Part shown: piece by piece, positions 54,841 through 63,778 of the stretch
Layout of the letters: every line of letters starts with the position of its first letter
Numbering within the stretch: position 1 is the stretch's first letter
NCBI GenBank assembly: GCA_002842985.1
Contig: PHEQ01000006.1
Span: forward strand, 1 to 64,000
Length of the DNA stretch: 64,000 nucleotides
Direction of reading: 5' to 3'
DNA from: Alphaproteobacteria bacterium HGW-Alphaproteobacteria-1
GTDB lineage: Bacteria > Pseudomonadota > Alphaproteobacteria > Rhodobacterales > Rhodobacteraceae
Translations under genes and position numbers: made by a program
Notes under the pieces: generated by a model
The model's database searches: none
The model's input: the letters and a program-made list of their open reading frames with translations, nothing else
What the model was told of the DNA's origin: nothing

Positions 54841-55108
54841 CTTTGTCTTCGGCGCGGGCGACGGCTCCGATGTGTTCGAGTTCTTCAATGTCGGCGCGGG
54901 TGACCGGATCGAGCTTGACAGCGCGCTGCTCGGCGGCGCGGCCGACGGCGCGGCCGTGGTCGCGACCTTCGGCGCGATCGTCGCGGGCAACGCCGTGCTC
55001 GATTTCGGCGGTGGCACCAGCATCACGCTCACCGGCGTGACAACGCTCGACGGGCTCGACACGGTGTTCGACATCGTCTGAGCCGCGCAGCGAAGCCTGA
55101 GGCCCGTG

Positions 55109-55142
55109 TCGGGCGACGCTCTGGACCCAGAGTGTCGCCCGA
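55109..55142 (+). terminator. Probable terminator of the RTX gene
   Basis: A 15-bp inverted repeat with one G-T wobble (TCGGGCGACGCTCTG / CAGAGTGTCGCCCGA, 4-nt loop) starts 28 nt after the RTX stop. It is followed by TGCGTTTG, a poor T-tract. Strong stem, weak tail. Confidence 0.55.
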
Positions 55143-55361
55143 TGCGTTTGAATCTGAGCGGGGGGTTCGCGGGGCGCCAAGGAGGCACACGCGACGCCCG
55201 CTTGACCGCGACCGAAAACCGCCAGTCCGATAATAATTCAATCGTATTTTCATTACCTTACCGGAAGTCCACGAAAAATCTGCGGTCCACCCGGTTTCGG
55301 TTTACTGCCCGTTAACCCTTCCCGCGCTATCCCTGATCGGGCAAGCAGGCGAGGTCACGGG

Positions 55362-56498
55362 ATGCCCAAGGTCACACATCCTTCCACTCACCCCCCACTC
55401 CCACCCACCACGGAAGATGAGCGGGTCTCGTGGCTTCGTCTCTTGCGCTCGCGCCGGGTTGGCCCGGCAACGTTTCACCGGCTTTTGTCCGAACACGGCA
55501 GCGTGGCGGCGGCGCTCGATGCCCTGCCCGAGGTCGCCCGCGCCGCCGGTGTGACCGATTACGCCCCCTGCCCCGAGGGCGTGGCCATCGCCGAATTGCG
55601 CGCCGCACAGAAGGCCGGGGCGCGCCTTCTCACTTGTGCCGATCCGGCCTATCCGGCGGCGCTGCTCGATATGCCGGACGCGCCCCCCGTTCTGTGGGTG
55701 ATGGGCGACATCGCCACGCTCACCCGTCCCATGATCGCCCTTGTCGGCGCGCGCAACGCCTCGTCTCTCGGGTTGCGCATGGCAAAATCTCTGGCGGCGG
55801 AACTCTCGGAGCAGGGTTTTGTCGTGGTCTCGGGCCTTGCGCGCGGCATCGACACCGCCGCGCATCTGGCCAGTCTGGAGGCGGGCACGCTCGCCGTCAT
55901 GGCGGGCGGGGTCGATGTGATCTACCCGGCGGAAAACACGCAGCTTTCACGGGATATCCTGCGCAGCGGCCTGCGCCTGTCGGAGCAGCCCATGGGCCTT
56001 GTCCCGCAGGCGCGGCACTTCCCCACGCGCAACCGCCTGATCAGCGGGCTGGCGCGCGCGGTCATCGTGGTCGAGGCGGCGGCGAAATCCGGCTCGCTCA
56101 TCACCGCGCGAACGGCACTCGATCAGGGGCGCGAAGTCATGGCCGTGCCGGGCCACCCGTTCGACGCGCGCGCCGGCGGCTGCAACATGCTGATCCGAGA
56201 CGGCGCCATATTGGTGCGCAGCGCCGCCGACGTGATCGAGGCCCTGCCGCGCGACGAGGCCCCCGTTCAGGCAGAAATCCCCCTGCCCGCCCCCGCGCCG
56301 CCCCCGCGCCCCCTGCGCGAGACCGCCGCGCTGCACACCGAAATTCTCTCCCGCCTCGGCCCTTCGCCGCTGGCGGAGGATCAACTCATCCGCGACCTCG
56401 CCAGCCCCGCGCAGGCCGTGGCCCCGGCGCTCGTCGCGCTCGAGCTTGACGGGCGCATCACGCGCCATCCCGGTGGCCTTGTCTCGCTCAGCGCCTGA
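55362..56498 (+). CDS. dprA: DNA-processing protein DprA
   Basis: 378 residues. N-terminal SAM-like helices (about 20-80; RVSWLRLLRSRRVGPATFHRLL) precede a Rossmann-like DprA/Smf domain with VGARNASSLGLRMAKSLAAELS, VVSGLARGIDTAAH, GGVDVIYPAEN, FPTRNRLISGLA and EAAAKSGSLITA. A C-terminal winged-helix DML1-like tail (LRETAALHTEILSRLG onward) follows. It loads RecA on incoming single-stranded DNA during transformation or recombination. ATG at 55362. Followed 83 nt later by topA, a conserved pair. The upstream 280 nt contain only the RTX terminator. Confidence 0.95.
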   Translation: MPKVTHPSTHPPLPPTTEDERVSWLRLLRSRRVGPATFHRLLSEHGSVAAALDALPEVARAAGVTDYAPCPEGVAIAELRAAQKAGARLLTCADPAYPAALLDMPDAPPVLWVMGDIATLTRPMIALVGARNASSLGLRMAKSLAAELSEQGFVVVSGLARGIDTAAHLASLEAGTLAVMAGGVDVIYPAENTQLSRDILRSGLRLSEQPMGLVPQARHFPTRNRLISGLARAVIVVEAAAKSGSLITARTALDQGREVMAVPGHPFDARAGGCNMLIRDGAILVRSAADVIEALPRDEAPVQAEIPLPAPAPPPRPLRETAALHTEILSRLGPSPLAEDQLIRDLASPAQAVAPALVALELDGRITRHPGGLVSLSA

Positions 56499-56581
56499 TC
56501 GCGGGCCTTCATTGACAATTCCCCTTGCCAGCCCACATGGTGCGCCGCCATAAGCGGCCCGCAAAGCCGGAAGGAGTGTCC

Positions 56582-59239
56582 ATGCCCGTCGTCGTTGTCG
56601 AATCGCCTGCCAAAGCAAAGACCATCAACAAGTATCTGGGCGACGGCTACACGGTTCTGGCAAGCTATGGTCATGTGCGCGACCTGCCCGCCAAGGATGG
56701 CTCGGTCGATCCCGAGAACGGCTTTGACATGACATGGGAGGTGGGCGCCGACAGCCGCAAGCATGTCAAGGCCATCGCCGACGCGCTCAAGGATGACAAC
56801 GCCCTCATCCTCGCCACCGACCCCGACCGCGAGGGCGAGGCGATCAGCTGGCACCTCGAGGAGACGCTGCGCAAGCGCAAGGCGATCAACAAGGACACAC
56901 CGGTTTCCCGCGTGGTTTTCAACGCCATCACCAAATCTGCCGTCACCGAGGCGATGAAAAATCCCCGTCAGGTTGATGCGCCGCTGGTCGAGGCCTATCT
57001 GGCGCGTCGCGCGCTGGATTACCTCGTGGGCTTCAACCTCAGCCCCGTGCTCTGGCGCAAGCTGCCCGGCGCGCGCTCGGCGGGGCGGGTGCAATCGGTC
57101 TGCCTGCGTCTCATCGTCGAGCGCGAGATGGAGATCGAGGCGTTCGCCGCCCGCGAATACTGGTCCGTCAAGGCGCTCTTGACCACGCCGCGCGGACAGG
57201 AGTTTGAGGCCCGTCTTGTCATGCTTGCGGGAAAGAAGCTCGACAAATACGATCTGGAAAACGCCACGCAGGCCGAACTGGCGGTGCAGGCCGTGGCCTC
57301 GCGCGCGCTGAGGGTGACGGGCGTCGAGGCGAAGCCCGCCAGCCGCAATCCCTCGGCCCCGTTCATGACCTCGACCCTGCAACAGGAGGCCAGCCGCAAG
57401 TTCGGCATGGGGGCCAAGCAATGCATGAGCGCCGCGCAACGCCTCTACGAGGCCGGGCACATCACCTACATGCGCACCGACGGCATCGACATGGCCCCAG
57501 AGGCGGTGATGGCCGCGCGCGACGCGATCCGCGACCGCTTTGGCGAGGCCTATCTGCCGAAATCGCCGCGCATGTACAAGAACAAGGCCAAGAACGCCCA
57601 GGAAGCGCATGAGTGCATCCGCCCCACCGACATGACCCGCGACGCGGCAAAGCTGAGGCTGACCGATACCGACCAGCGCCGCCTTTATGACCTGATCTGG
57701 AAACGCACGCTTGCCTGCCAGATGGAGGCCGCGCGGCTGGAGCGCACCACCGTCGATATCGGCAGCGAGGACGGCCAGGTGGGCCTGCGCGCCACCGGGC
57801 AGGTCATGCAGTTTGACGGCTTTCTCAAGGTCTATGAGGAGGGGCGCGACGATGTGACCGACGAGGAAGACCGCCGCCTGCCGCAGATCGTGCAGGGCGA
57901 CAAGGCCGCCTTTGCCAAATCCTCACTGCGCGCGGACTTTGCCAAGGCACAGGACGGCAAGGACAGCCCCGCCGCGATGCTCTCGCAAAACGAGGCAGTG
58001 CTGGGTTTGCAACATTTCACTCAGCCACCGCCGCGCTATACCGAGGCGACACTGGTCAAGAAGATGGAAGAACTGGGCATCGGCCGCCCCTCGACCTATG
58101 CCAGCGTTCTGGGCACGATCCAGGACCGCGAATATGTCCGCAAGGAACAGAACCGCCTTTACCCCGAGGACAAGGGGCGGATCGTCACGGTCTTCCTGAT
58201 CAACTTCTTCCGCAAATACGTGGGCTACGAATTCACCGCCAACCTGGAAGAGGATCTCGACCGGGTGAGTGCGGGCGAGGCGGATTACAAGGACATCCTC
58301 TCGCGCTTCTGGCGAGATTTCTCGGTGGCTATTGCCGAGACATCCGAATTGCGCATCACCGAGGTGCTCGATGTGCTCGATGACGCGCTTGCCCCCACGC
58401 TCTACCCCGCCCGCGAGGATGGCGGCGATCCGCGCCAATGCCCGCTTTGTGGCACGGGGCAGTTGCATCTCAAGACCTCGCGCTCGGGCGGCTTTGTCGG
58501 CTGCGGCAATTATCCCGAATGTCGCTACACCCGCCCCATCGGCGGGGATGCGGCGGAAAACGGCGACCGGATCCTGGGCGAGGATGAGAATGGCAACGAA
58601 ATCTCGCTGCGCTCGGGGCGCTTCGGCCCTTACGTGCAGCGCGGCGAGGTCACTGAGGAAAACAAGAAGCCCGAGCGCGCCAGCCTGCCCAAGGGGTGGA
58701 AAGCCGAAGAAATGACGCTCGAGAAGGCGCTGACGCTGCTGAGCCTGCCACGCGAAGTGGGCCAACACCCCGACGGCGGCGCGATCAAGGCGAATTTCGG
58801 GCGCTTCGGCCCCTACCTCATGCACCAGTTGCCCGACGAGGCGAAACCCGTCTACGCCAATCTCAGGGACCCGGCGGATGTATTCGAGATCGGCATGAAC
58901 CGCGCGGTGGAGCTTCTGGCCGAAAAGCGCGCCAATCCCGGCGGGCGCGGGCGCGCGGCGGCGAAATCCTTGCGCGATCTGGGCGAGCATCCCGACGGCG
59001 GGCCGGTGCAGGTGTTCGAGGGGCGTTATGGACCGTATGTCAAATGGGGCAAGGTCAACGCGACCCTGCCCAAGGACAGCCCCCCCGAGGCAATGACGCT
59101 GGAGACGGCGCTGGAGCTGATTGCGGCCAAGGCGGCCAAGGGCGGCAAGAAGAAGGCCGCCCCCAGGAAGGCCGCGCCGAAAAAAACCGCCGCGAAAAAA
59201 GCCACCGCCAAGCCCGCCACCCGCACGAAAGCCGGCTAA
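56582..59239 (+). CDS. topA: DNA topoisomerase I
   Basis: 885 residues, type IA. TOPRIM domain MPVVVVESPAKAKTINKYLG with the metal motif DPDREGEA (about 80-87); catalytic Tyr296 in HITYMRTDG; the GRPSTYASVLGTI gate motif. C-terminal topo-C zinc ribbon (CPLCGTGQ, CGNYPEC), then further topo-C repeats (SGRFGPYVQRG, FGRFGPYLMHQ, EGRYGPYVKWG). It ends in a Lys/Ala-rich basic tail (KAAPRKAAPKKTAAKKAT). It relaxes negative supercoils. Start ATG at 56582 after GGAAGGAGTGTCC. No anomaly is seen. Confidence 0.97.
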   Translation: MPVVVVESPAKAKTINKYLGDGYTVLASYGHVRDLPAKDGSVDPENGFDMTWEVGADSRKHVKAIADALKDDNALILATDPDREGEAISWHLEETLRKRKAINKDTPVSRVVFNAITKSAVTEAMKNPRQVDAPLVEAYLARRALDYLVGFNLSPVLWRKLPGARSAGRVQSVCLRLIVEREMEIEAFAAREYWSVKALLTTPRGQEFEARLVMLAGKKLDKYDLENATQAELAVQAVASRALRVTGVEAKPASRNPSAPFMTSTLQQEASRKFGMGAKQCMSAAQRLYEAGHITYMRTDGIDMAPEAVMAARDAIRDRFGEAYLPKSPRMYKNKAKNAQEAHECIRPTDMTRDAAKLRLTDTDQRRLYDLIWKRTLACQMEAARLERTTVDIGSEDGQVGLRATGQVMQFDGFLKVYEEGRDDVTDEEDRRLPQIVQGDKAAFAKSSLRADFAKAQDGKDSPAAMLSQNEAVLGLQHFTQPPPRYTEATLVKKMEELGIGRPSTYASVLGTIQDREYVRKEQNRLYPEDKGRIVTVFLINFFRKYVGYEFTANLEEDLDRVSAGEADYKDILSRFWRDFSVAIAETSELRITEVLDVLDDALAPTLYPAREDGGDPRQCPLCGTGQLHLKTSRSGGFVGCGNYPECRYTRPIGGDAAENGDRILGEDENGNEISLRSGRFGPYVQRGEVTEENKKPERASLPKGWKAEEMTLEKALTLLSLPREVGQHPDGGAIKANFGRFGPYLMHQLPDEAKPVYANLRDPADVFEIGMNRAVELLAEKRANPGGRGRAAAKSLRDLGEHPDGGPVQVFEGRYGPYVKWGKVNATLPKDSPPEAMTLETALELIAAKAAKGGKKKAAPRKAAPKKTAAKKATAKPATRTKAG

Positions 59240-59363
59240 GCCGCGTGAGCCGTGCGCCTTACGTAGTAATCCGTAAACCGTGTCGATGCGGGCGCGCCCT
59301 GCGTTGACTCGCGCCCTCGCCATGACCATACCGGGCGCGACAGGCTTCAAAGGGAGTTTTGCA

Positions 59364-60077
59364 ATGTCCAAGGTTTACGGCTCGGCGTCAGAGGCGCTCG
59401 ACGGGCTTTTGCGCGACGATATGCTGATTGCCGCAGGCGGCTTCGGCCTCTGCGGTATTCCCGAACTGCTGCTCGCGGCGATCCGCGACGCTGGCGTGAA
59501 AAATCTCACCTTCGCCAGCAACAATGCGGGCGTCGATGATTTCGGCATCGGCATCCTGCTTCAGACCCGGCAGGTGAGAAAGATGATCTCGTCATATGTG
59601 GGCGAGAATGCCGAATTCATGCGCCAATACCTGAGCGGCGAGCTGGAGCTTGAATTCAACCCGCAAGGCACGCTGGCCGAGCGGATGCGCGCGGGCGGCG
59701 CGGGCATTCCCGGCTTCTACACGAAAACCGGCGTCGGCACCGTCATCGCCGAGGGCAAGGAGCACAAGGATTTCCCAACCGGCCCGGGCGGCCAGCCCGA
59801 GACCTACATCATGGAAAGCGGCATCTTCGCTGACCTCGCGATCGTCAAGGCGTGGAAGGCCGACACCACCGGCAACGCCATCTTCCGCAAGACCGCGCGC
59901 AACTTCAACCCGCCTGCGGCCATGTGCGGGCGTGTCTGCGTGATGGAGGTGGAAGAGATCGTGGAGCCGGGCACGCTCGACCCCGATTGCATCCACCTGC
60001 CGGGCATCTATGTGCACCGCCTCATTCAGGGCGCGCACGAGAAACGGATCGAACAACGCACGGTGAGGGCAGCATAA
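59364..60077 (+). CDS. scoA: 3-oxoacid CoA-transferase subunit A
   Basis: 237 residues. Contains the CoA-binding loop [10 protein letters not shown] (about 26-35), [14 protein letters not shown] and the subunit A motif [17 protein letters not shown], as in SCOT-type enzymes (succinyl-CoA:3-oxoacid or acetate CoA-transferase). It moves CoA between succinyl-CoA and acetoacetate, allowing use of ketone bodies or polyhydroxybutyrate-derived acetoacetate. Start ATG at 59364 after GGGAG. Its stop overlaps the start of subunit B by one nucleotide (TAATG), so the two are translationally coupled. Confidence 0.93.
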   Translation: MSKVYGSASEALDGLLRDDMLIAAGGFGLCGIPELLLAAIRDAGVKNLTFASNNAGVDDFGIGILLQTRQVRKMISSYVGENAEFMRQYLSGELELEFNPQGTLAERMRAGGAGIPGFYTKTGVGTVIAEGKEHKDFPTGPGGQPETYIMESGIFADLAIVKAWKADTTGNAIFRKTARNFNPPAAMCGRVCVMEVEEIVEPGTLDPDCIHLPGIYVHRLIQGAHEKRIEQRTVRAA

Positions 60078-60706
60078 TGGCTTGGGATCGCAATCAGATG
60101 GCGGCACGCGCCGCGCAGGAGCTTGAGGACGGCACCTATGTCAACCTCGGCATCGGGATTCCGACGCTGGTGTCGAATTACATCCCCGAGGGGGTGACGG
60201 TGACGCTGCAATCGGAAAACGGAATGCTCGGCATGGGGCCGTTTCCGGTCGCGGGCGACGAGGATGCAGACCTCATCAACGCGGGCAAGCAGACCATTAC
60301 CGAACTGCCCCACACCGCCTATTTCGACAGCGCCACCTCCTTCGGCATGATCCGGGGCGGAAAGATCGCCATGGCGATCCTTGGAGCCATGGAAGTGGCC
60401 GAGAACGGTGATCTGGCCAACTGGATGATCCCCGGCAAGCTCGTGAAGGGCATGGGCGGCGCGATGGATCTGGTGGCGGGCGTGCGCCGCGTGGTGGTGG
60501 TGATGGATCACACCAACAAGCACGGCGACTCAAAAGTGCTGCGCGAATGCACGCTGCCGCTGACCGGCAAGGGGGTGGTCAATCGCATCATCACCAATCT
60601 CGGCGTGCTCGATGTGGTCGAGGGCGGGCTGCGCATCATCGAGACCGCCGAGGGCGTGACCGAGGACGAGCTGCGCGCCGCGACCGAGGCGACCATCGTC
60701 AACTGA
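60077..60706 (+). CDS. scoB: 3-oxoacid CoA-transferase subunit B
   Basis: 209 residues. The catalytic Glu47 lies in [14 protein letters not shown], the thioester-forming residue of family I CoA-transferases. Other motifs are [36 protein letters not shown] (cut by a turn) and [17 protein letters not shown]. Forms a heterodimer or heterotetramer with ScoA. Starts at the overlapping TAATG. Convergent with the lytic transglycosylase gene, with a 45-nt gap. Confidence 0.94.
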   Translation: MAWDRNQMAARAAQELEDGTYVNLGIGIPTLVSNYIPEGVTVTLQSENGMLGMGPFPVAGDEDADLINAGKQTITELPHTAYFDSATSFGMIRGGKIAMAILGAMEVAENGDLANWMIPGKLVKGMGGAMDLVAGVRRVVVVMDHTNKHGDSKVLRECTLPLTGKGVVNRIITNLGVLDVVEGGLRIIETAEGVTEDELRAATEATIVN

Positions 60707-60751
60707 GATCACCGTCAACCGATGTCAGGGGCCGGGCCGCAGCACCCGGCC

Positions 60752-61585
60752 CTAATTCATCGCCAGATCAAAAGCGCAGGCATCGGTGAGAAGTTCGGGC
60801 CGCGTCTTGCAGAGCGCGCGCGCGACCTCGAAGGCGGCCAGAACCTTGGGGATATAATCGCGCGTCTCGGCATAGGGCGGCACGCCGTCATTCTTGTGAA
60901 CCGCGTTCTCGCCCGCGTTATAGCCCGCGAGTGCCAGGATCACATCGCCGCCGAATTCCCCGATCAGCCAGTCGAGATAGGCCGCGCCGCCGCGGATATT
61001 TTCGGCGGGCGTGAACACGTCGCGCACACCAAAGCGCAGGGCGGTGTCGGGCATGAGCTGCATGAGGCCCTGTGCGCCCGCATGGCTCACCGCCGCCTCG
61101 CGGCCCGAGGATTCCACCGAGATCACCGCCAGAACCAGCGCGGGCGAGACGCGCGTGCCGATGGTGGCGCGCAGGATTTCGGCGCCATGCGCGCGCAGCA
61201 GGGCCTGTATCGCCTCCAGCCGGGGGGCGGCCACGCCTGCGCCTGCGGGCGGTTGAGAAAGCCGCGCCATCGCGGCGCGCAGCCGCTCGGGGCCGGACGT
61301 GTCAAGGCCTGCGGGCACCTCCTCCCAGAACCAGGCGTGGCGCGCGGCCGCCGTGCCGGGGGCCGCGCCGGGGCCGGGGGCCGGTTTTTCGGGGGCGCGC
61401 GGCGGCGGCCAGGCCGCCTGCGGGTCGATCTGCACCAATGGGCCGCGCCGCTCGCCGGGTTTCGGGGCCGCCTCGCGCTTGAAGGTGAATTCGGCAAAGG
61501 GCGGCGGATCGCCCGCGCGCGCAGGGGTCCCAAAGGCCTGAGTCGCCGCAAGACCCAAAACCATGAATATACTCTTGACGGGCAC
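60752..61585 (-). CDS. Lytic transglycosylase (SLT domain)
   Basis: 277 residues. Signal peptide (MPVKSIFMVLGLAATQAFGTPARA), a Pro/Ala-rich linker (about 35-80), then an SLT domain from about 145 with catalytic Glu158 (VISVESSGREAAVSHAGAQG), MQLMPDTALRFGV and ALAGYNAGENAV. It cuts the glycan strand of peptidoglycan in the periplasm. Start taken as GTG at 61585, with GAGGC upstream; an ATG at 61564 would also leave a usable signal peptide. Adjacent to but opposite in direction from the Tad pilus operon; help for pilus passage through the wall is possible but unsupported. Confidence 0.88.
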   Translation of the reverse strand: MPVKSIFMVLGLAATQAFGTPARAGDPPPFAEFTFKREAAPKPGERRGPLVQIDPQAAWPPPRAPEKPAPGPGAAPGTAAARHAWFWEEVPAGLDTSGPERLRAAMARLSQPPAGAGVAAPRLEAIQALLRAHGAEILRATIGTRVSPALVLAVISVESSGREAAVSHAGAQGLMQLMPDTALRFGVRDVFTPAENIRGGAAYLDWLIGEFGGDVILALAGYNAGENAVHKNDGVPPYAETRDYIPKVLAAFEVARALCKTRPELLTDACAFDLAMN

Positions 61586-61932
61586 CGCTCTGCCTCTGGA
61601 TGTTTCGCTACACTATGCCAACAATAGCCGCCAAAGGCCAGAACTGTCGCTTATTACCCCGGTTCGTTGACAGAATTTTTTCCAAATTCCTCCCGTAAAA
61701 GCTGTATTTTCGAAAACATCATGGGTTTGTTTTGTTTATTTTCAAATGGTTGACAAAATACTCCGTAAAATTATCCGAGATGCGCAAATCGCTCGAAAGC
61801 CGCCCAAATCCCGCCCGAATTCAAGGGCCATATGAGGTCACACCACGACGGCAACGGGCCATAAAAAACGTTGGGTCCAGAACCGGAGTGGATGTGAAAC
61901 CTGAACCACTGATCCTTTGGAGGGACCAAACA
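61586..61932. other. AT-rich intergenic region upstream of the Tad pilus operon
   Basis: 347 nt with no gene. Distinctly AT-rich between 61660 and 61780 (runs such as GAATTTTTTCC and TTTGTTTTG), in contrast to the high-GC window. It holds the promoter of the first pilin (candidate at 61750-61777), and the long 5' leader of about 150 nt may carry regulation. The AAAATACTC at 61755-61763 resembles the recurrent intergenic motif. Confidence 0.45.
61750..61777 (+). promoter_or_regulatory. Candidate promoter for the flp pilin gene
   Basis: TTGACA (61750-61755), 16-nt spacer, then TATCCG (61772-61777). The -35 box is perfect for sigma-70, the -10 box only half matched. It lies in the AT-rich stretch upstream of the first pilin and is the best promoter match there. 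Confidence 0.35.
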
Positions 61933-62133
61933 ATGACCAACTTTTTCCAGAACTTCCTGAAAGACGAAGACGGCGCAGTCACGGTTGACTGGGTTGTGCT
62001 GACCGCCGCCGTGGTGGCACTCGCCATCGGCGCCATCAGCGCCATCGGGACCAGCGTTGACGGCCTCGCCGCCAACATCGCCACCGACGTCGCCGGCGCC
62101 GGCAGCGGCGGCGGCGGCGGCGAAGAGGAGTAA
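61933..62133 (+). CDS. flp: Flp family type IVb pilin
   Basis: 66 residues: short leader ending G, then EDGAVTVDWVVLTAAVVALA, the hydrophobic pilin helix, and a small tail ending GSGGGGGEEE. The processing site is G-AVTVDW: the position-5 carboxylate is Asp and the next residue Trp, in place of the canonical Glu-Tyr, a form common in Rhodobacteraceae. Assembled into Tad/Flp pili for surface adhesion. GGAGGG lies 8 nt before the ATG. A 9-bp hairpin follows the stop and separates it from a second pilin gene. Confidence 0.9.
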   Translation: MTNFFQNFLKDEDGAVTVDWVVLTAAVVALAIGAISAIGTSVDGLAANIATDVAGAGSGGGGGEEE

Positions 62134-62151
62134 TCAATCAGGTGACGCCAA

Positions 62152-62181
62152 ATTGGCCGCGAGGTTTTCCTTGCGGCCAAT
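62152..62181 (+). terminator. Hairpin between the two pilin genes
   Basis: A perfect inverted repeat ATTGGCCGC / GCGGCCAAT with a 12-nt loop (itself partly paired, GAGG/CCTT) begins 18 nt after the flp stop and is followed by CCCCCCTCT. Probably a partial terminator or stabiliser that makes the first pilin more abundant than downstream products. Confidence 0.55.
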
Positions 62182-62260
62182 CCCCCCTCTCGGATTTACT
62201 TCGCCATCCAGAGCCGAGGCGTAACCGTCCCCGCAAGACTTGAAAAAAGGCGCAAGGATC

Positions 62261-62461
62261 ATGATACGGTACCTTGTTACATTCGCAGGCAACGAAGACG
62301 GTGCCGTTACGGCGGACTGGGTCATTCTTACCGCGGCGGTGGTTGCGCTGGCGATAAGCGCAATCGCCTCTCTGGACAGGATGACAGTCCGACTGGCAGA
62401 GGATGTCGCAGTGACCGTGTCCTCCGCGACCGTCGAAAGTTTCGCGTCGGGCAGCAAATGA
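62261..62461 (+). CDS. Second Flp-type pilin-like protein
   Basis: 66 residues (MIRYLVTFAGNEDGAVTADWVILTAAVVALAISA, shown in part), a paralogue of flp with the same length and the same G-AVTADW processing context. The tail differs: LAEDVAVTVSSATVESFASGSK instead of a Gly-rich end. Possibly a minor pilin. A TTG-initiated extension upstream exists, but ATG at 62261 gives the same length as flp; its ribosome-binding site (AAGGA) is rather close. Followed by 252 nt without a gene before cpaB. Confidence 0.82.
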   Translation: MIRYLVTFAGNEDGAVTADWVILTAAVVALAISAIASLDRMTVRLAEDVAVTVSSATVESFASGSK

Positions 62462-62713
62462 TTTGCGACTGACCAGCGCCCGGAAAGATTGTAACGATCC
62501 TGTCATCCGACCGACCGAAAGCTCTAATTCATGACGCCCTGCGCCTCGGGGGATTGCCACCCCCGCGGGTGAATGCATTGCGTGCCCCCCTTTGATCGCG
62601 GCTTTCGAAAAACACCGTTTTTATCCAATTTGCGCCACAATTCCCGATTATCTTAACGCGAGAGCAGTCAGCGGCAAGATTCGTCTGGCAGGATATAAAA
62701 AAGGATAGGCACG

Positions 62714-63583
62714 ATGCGCCTGATATTCGGACTGGTGCTGATCGTCGGGATCGGCCTCGCAGGATTCGCTACCTACATGGCGAAAAACTACATCGATCAA
62801 TATCAGCAGGAACTGGCGCTCGAGCGTCAACAGCGCGGGCCGCAGATCGAGTTGGTGGATGTGGTGGTGGCCGCGCGGGAGCTGAAATATGGCGCGAAGA
62901 TCACCGAGGCGGACCTTCGCCTTGTGCCCTTTCCCAAGAGGTCGCTGCCCGAAGGGTATTTCGACAAGATCGACGCCCTGACCCCGGTGACCGGCCTTGG
63001 CGGGCGCGAAGTGCTGCGCGGGATGGGCAAGAGCGAGATCATTCTCGCCTCCAAGGTGACCAAGCCCGGAGAGCCGGCCGGCATCTCGACGCGCCTTGCA
63101 CCGGGTATGCGCGCCTTTGCCATCCAGGTGGACGCCATCAGCGGCGTTTCCGGCTTTCTGCGCCCCGGCGATGCGGTGGATGTCTACTGGACCGGCCGCG
63201 TCCAGGGTCAGAACATGCGCACCGAGGGGGACTCAACCGGCGATGTGACCAAACTGATCGAAACCCATATGCAGCTTGTCGCCATTGACCAGAGCGCGGA
63301 TGTGGACCGTTCGGAAACCCGCGTTGCCCGCACCGTCACCGTCGCGGCCACACCGCAACAGGTGGCCGTCCTTGCGCAGGCGCAGGCGACCGGTCGGCTT
63401 GCCCTCTCGCTGGTCGGGGCCATGGACCAAAGCAATGCAGAGGTGATCGAGGTCGATCAATCGCGTCTCCTTGGCCTTCAGGCACGGGTGAAGGCCGCGC
63501 CCAGGGTCGAGGAAGAGGCCTGCGTCATCCGCACGCGGCGCGGCGCCGAGGTGGTCCTGACACCAATCCCCTGCACCAATTGA
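62714..63583 (+). CDS. cpaB: Flp pilus assembly protein CpaB
   Basis: 289 residues. N-terminal membrane anchor (MRLIFGLVLIVGIGLAGFAT), SAF-type domain (about 48-115; VVVAARELKYGAKITEADLRL) and the RcpC/CpaB periplasmic domain with LAPGMRAFAIQVDAISGVSGFL followed by RPGDAVDVYWTG, a family signature. Two Cys near the C-terminus (EACVIRTRRG, IPCTN). It helps assemble the outer-membrane secretin channel of Tad pili. Start ATG at 62714 follows AAGGATAGGCACG. cpaC follows after 195 nt. Confidence 0.93.
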   Translation: MRLIFGLVLIVGIGLAGFATYMAKNYIDQYQQELALERQQRGPQIELVDVVVAARELKYGAKITEADLRLVPFPKRSLPEGYFDKIDALTPVTGLGGREVLRGMGKSEIILASKVTKPGEPAGISTRLAPGMRAFAIQVDAISGVSGFLRPGDAVDVYWTGRVQGQNMRTEGDSTGDVTKLIETHMQLVAIDQSADVDRSETRVARTVTVAATPQQVAVLAQAQATGRLALSLVGAMDQSNAEVIEVDQSRLLGLQARVKAAPRVEEEACVIRTRRGAEVVLTPIPCTN

Positions 63584-63778
63584 GCGCCACCCGGCAAATG
63601 TATAAGGTCGCCCAAACGGGCGGCCTTTGTGACTATTGTGTCCCATCTTCACGGCATTTCTCGTCACCTGAGGATCAAAACATATTGATTCCTTGCAAGA
63701 TTCAGAAAATTCACGCATGATCCAAACAAATCGGACAAAAGATCCGGCAAATGAGGCGTGATCGGAGAGGCAGGTCAC

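Larger units (their letters stand above)
51350..55081 (+). pseudogene. Large RTX calcium-binding protein gene with two frameshifts
   Basis: One gene read in three pieces. Piece 1 (51350-52156) starts MTTLTLTGILVVFDD with AAAAGGA 7 nt upstream. It leaves frame after GTDTLL at about 52100, where one base is missing (CTGCTGG-CGGCTCC). Piece 2 continues in the next frame to about 53198, where one base too many (GGTTGGGAACC) restores the original frame. Piece 3 runs to 55081. The corrected product is 1243 residues: a unique N-terminal domain (1-160), two related units of about 360 residues, about 31 RTX nonapeptides (GGxGxDx type), and a C-terminal NVGAGDRIELDSALLGGA...LDTVFDIV region typical of type I secretion substrates. 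A stop/start overlap ATGA at 52153-52156 could allow separate translation of piece 2. Sequencing error is a serious alternative. Confidence 0.8.
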
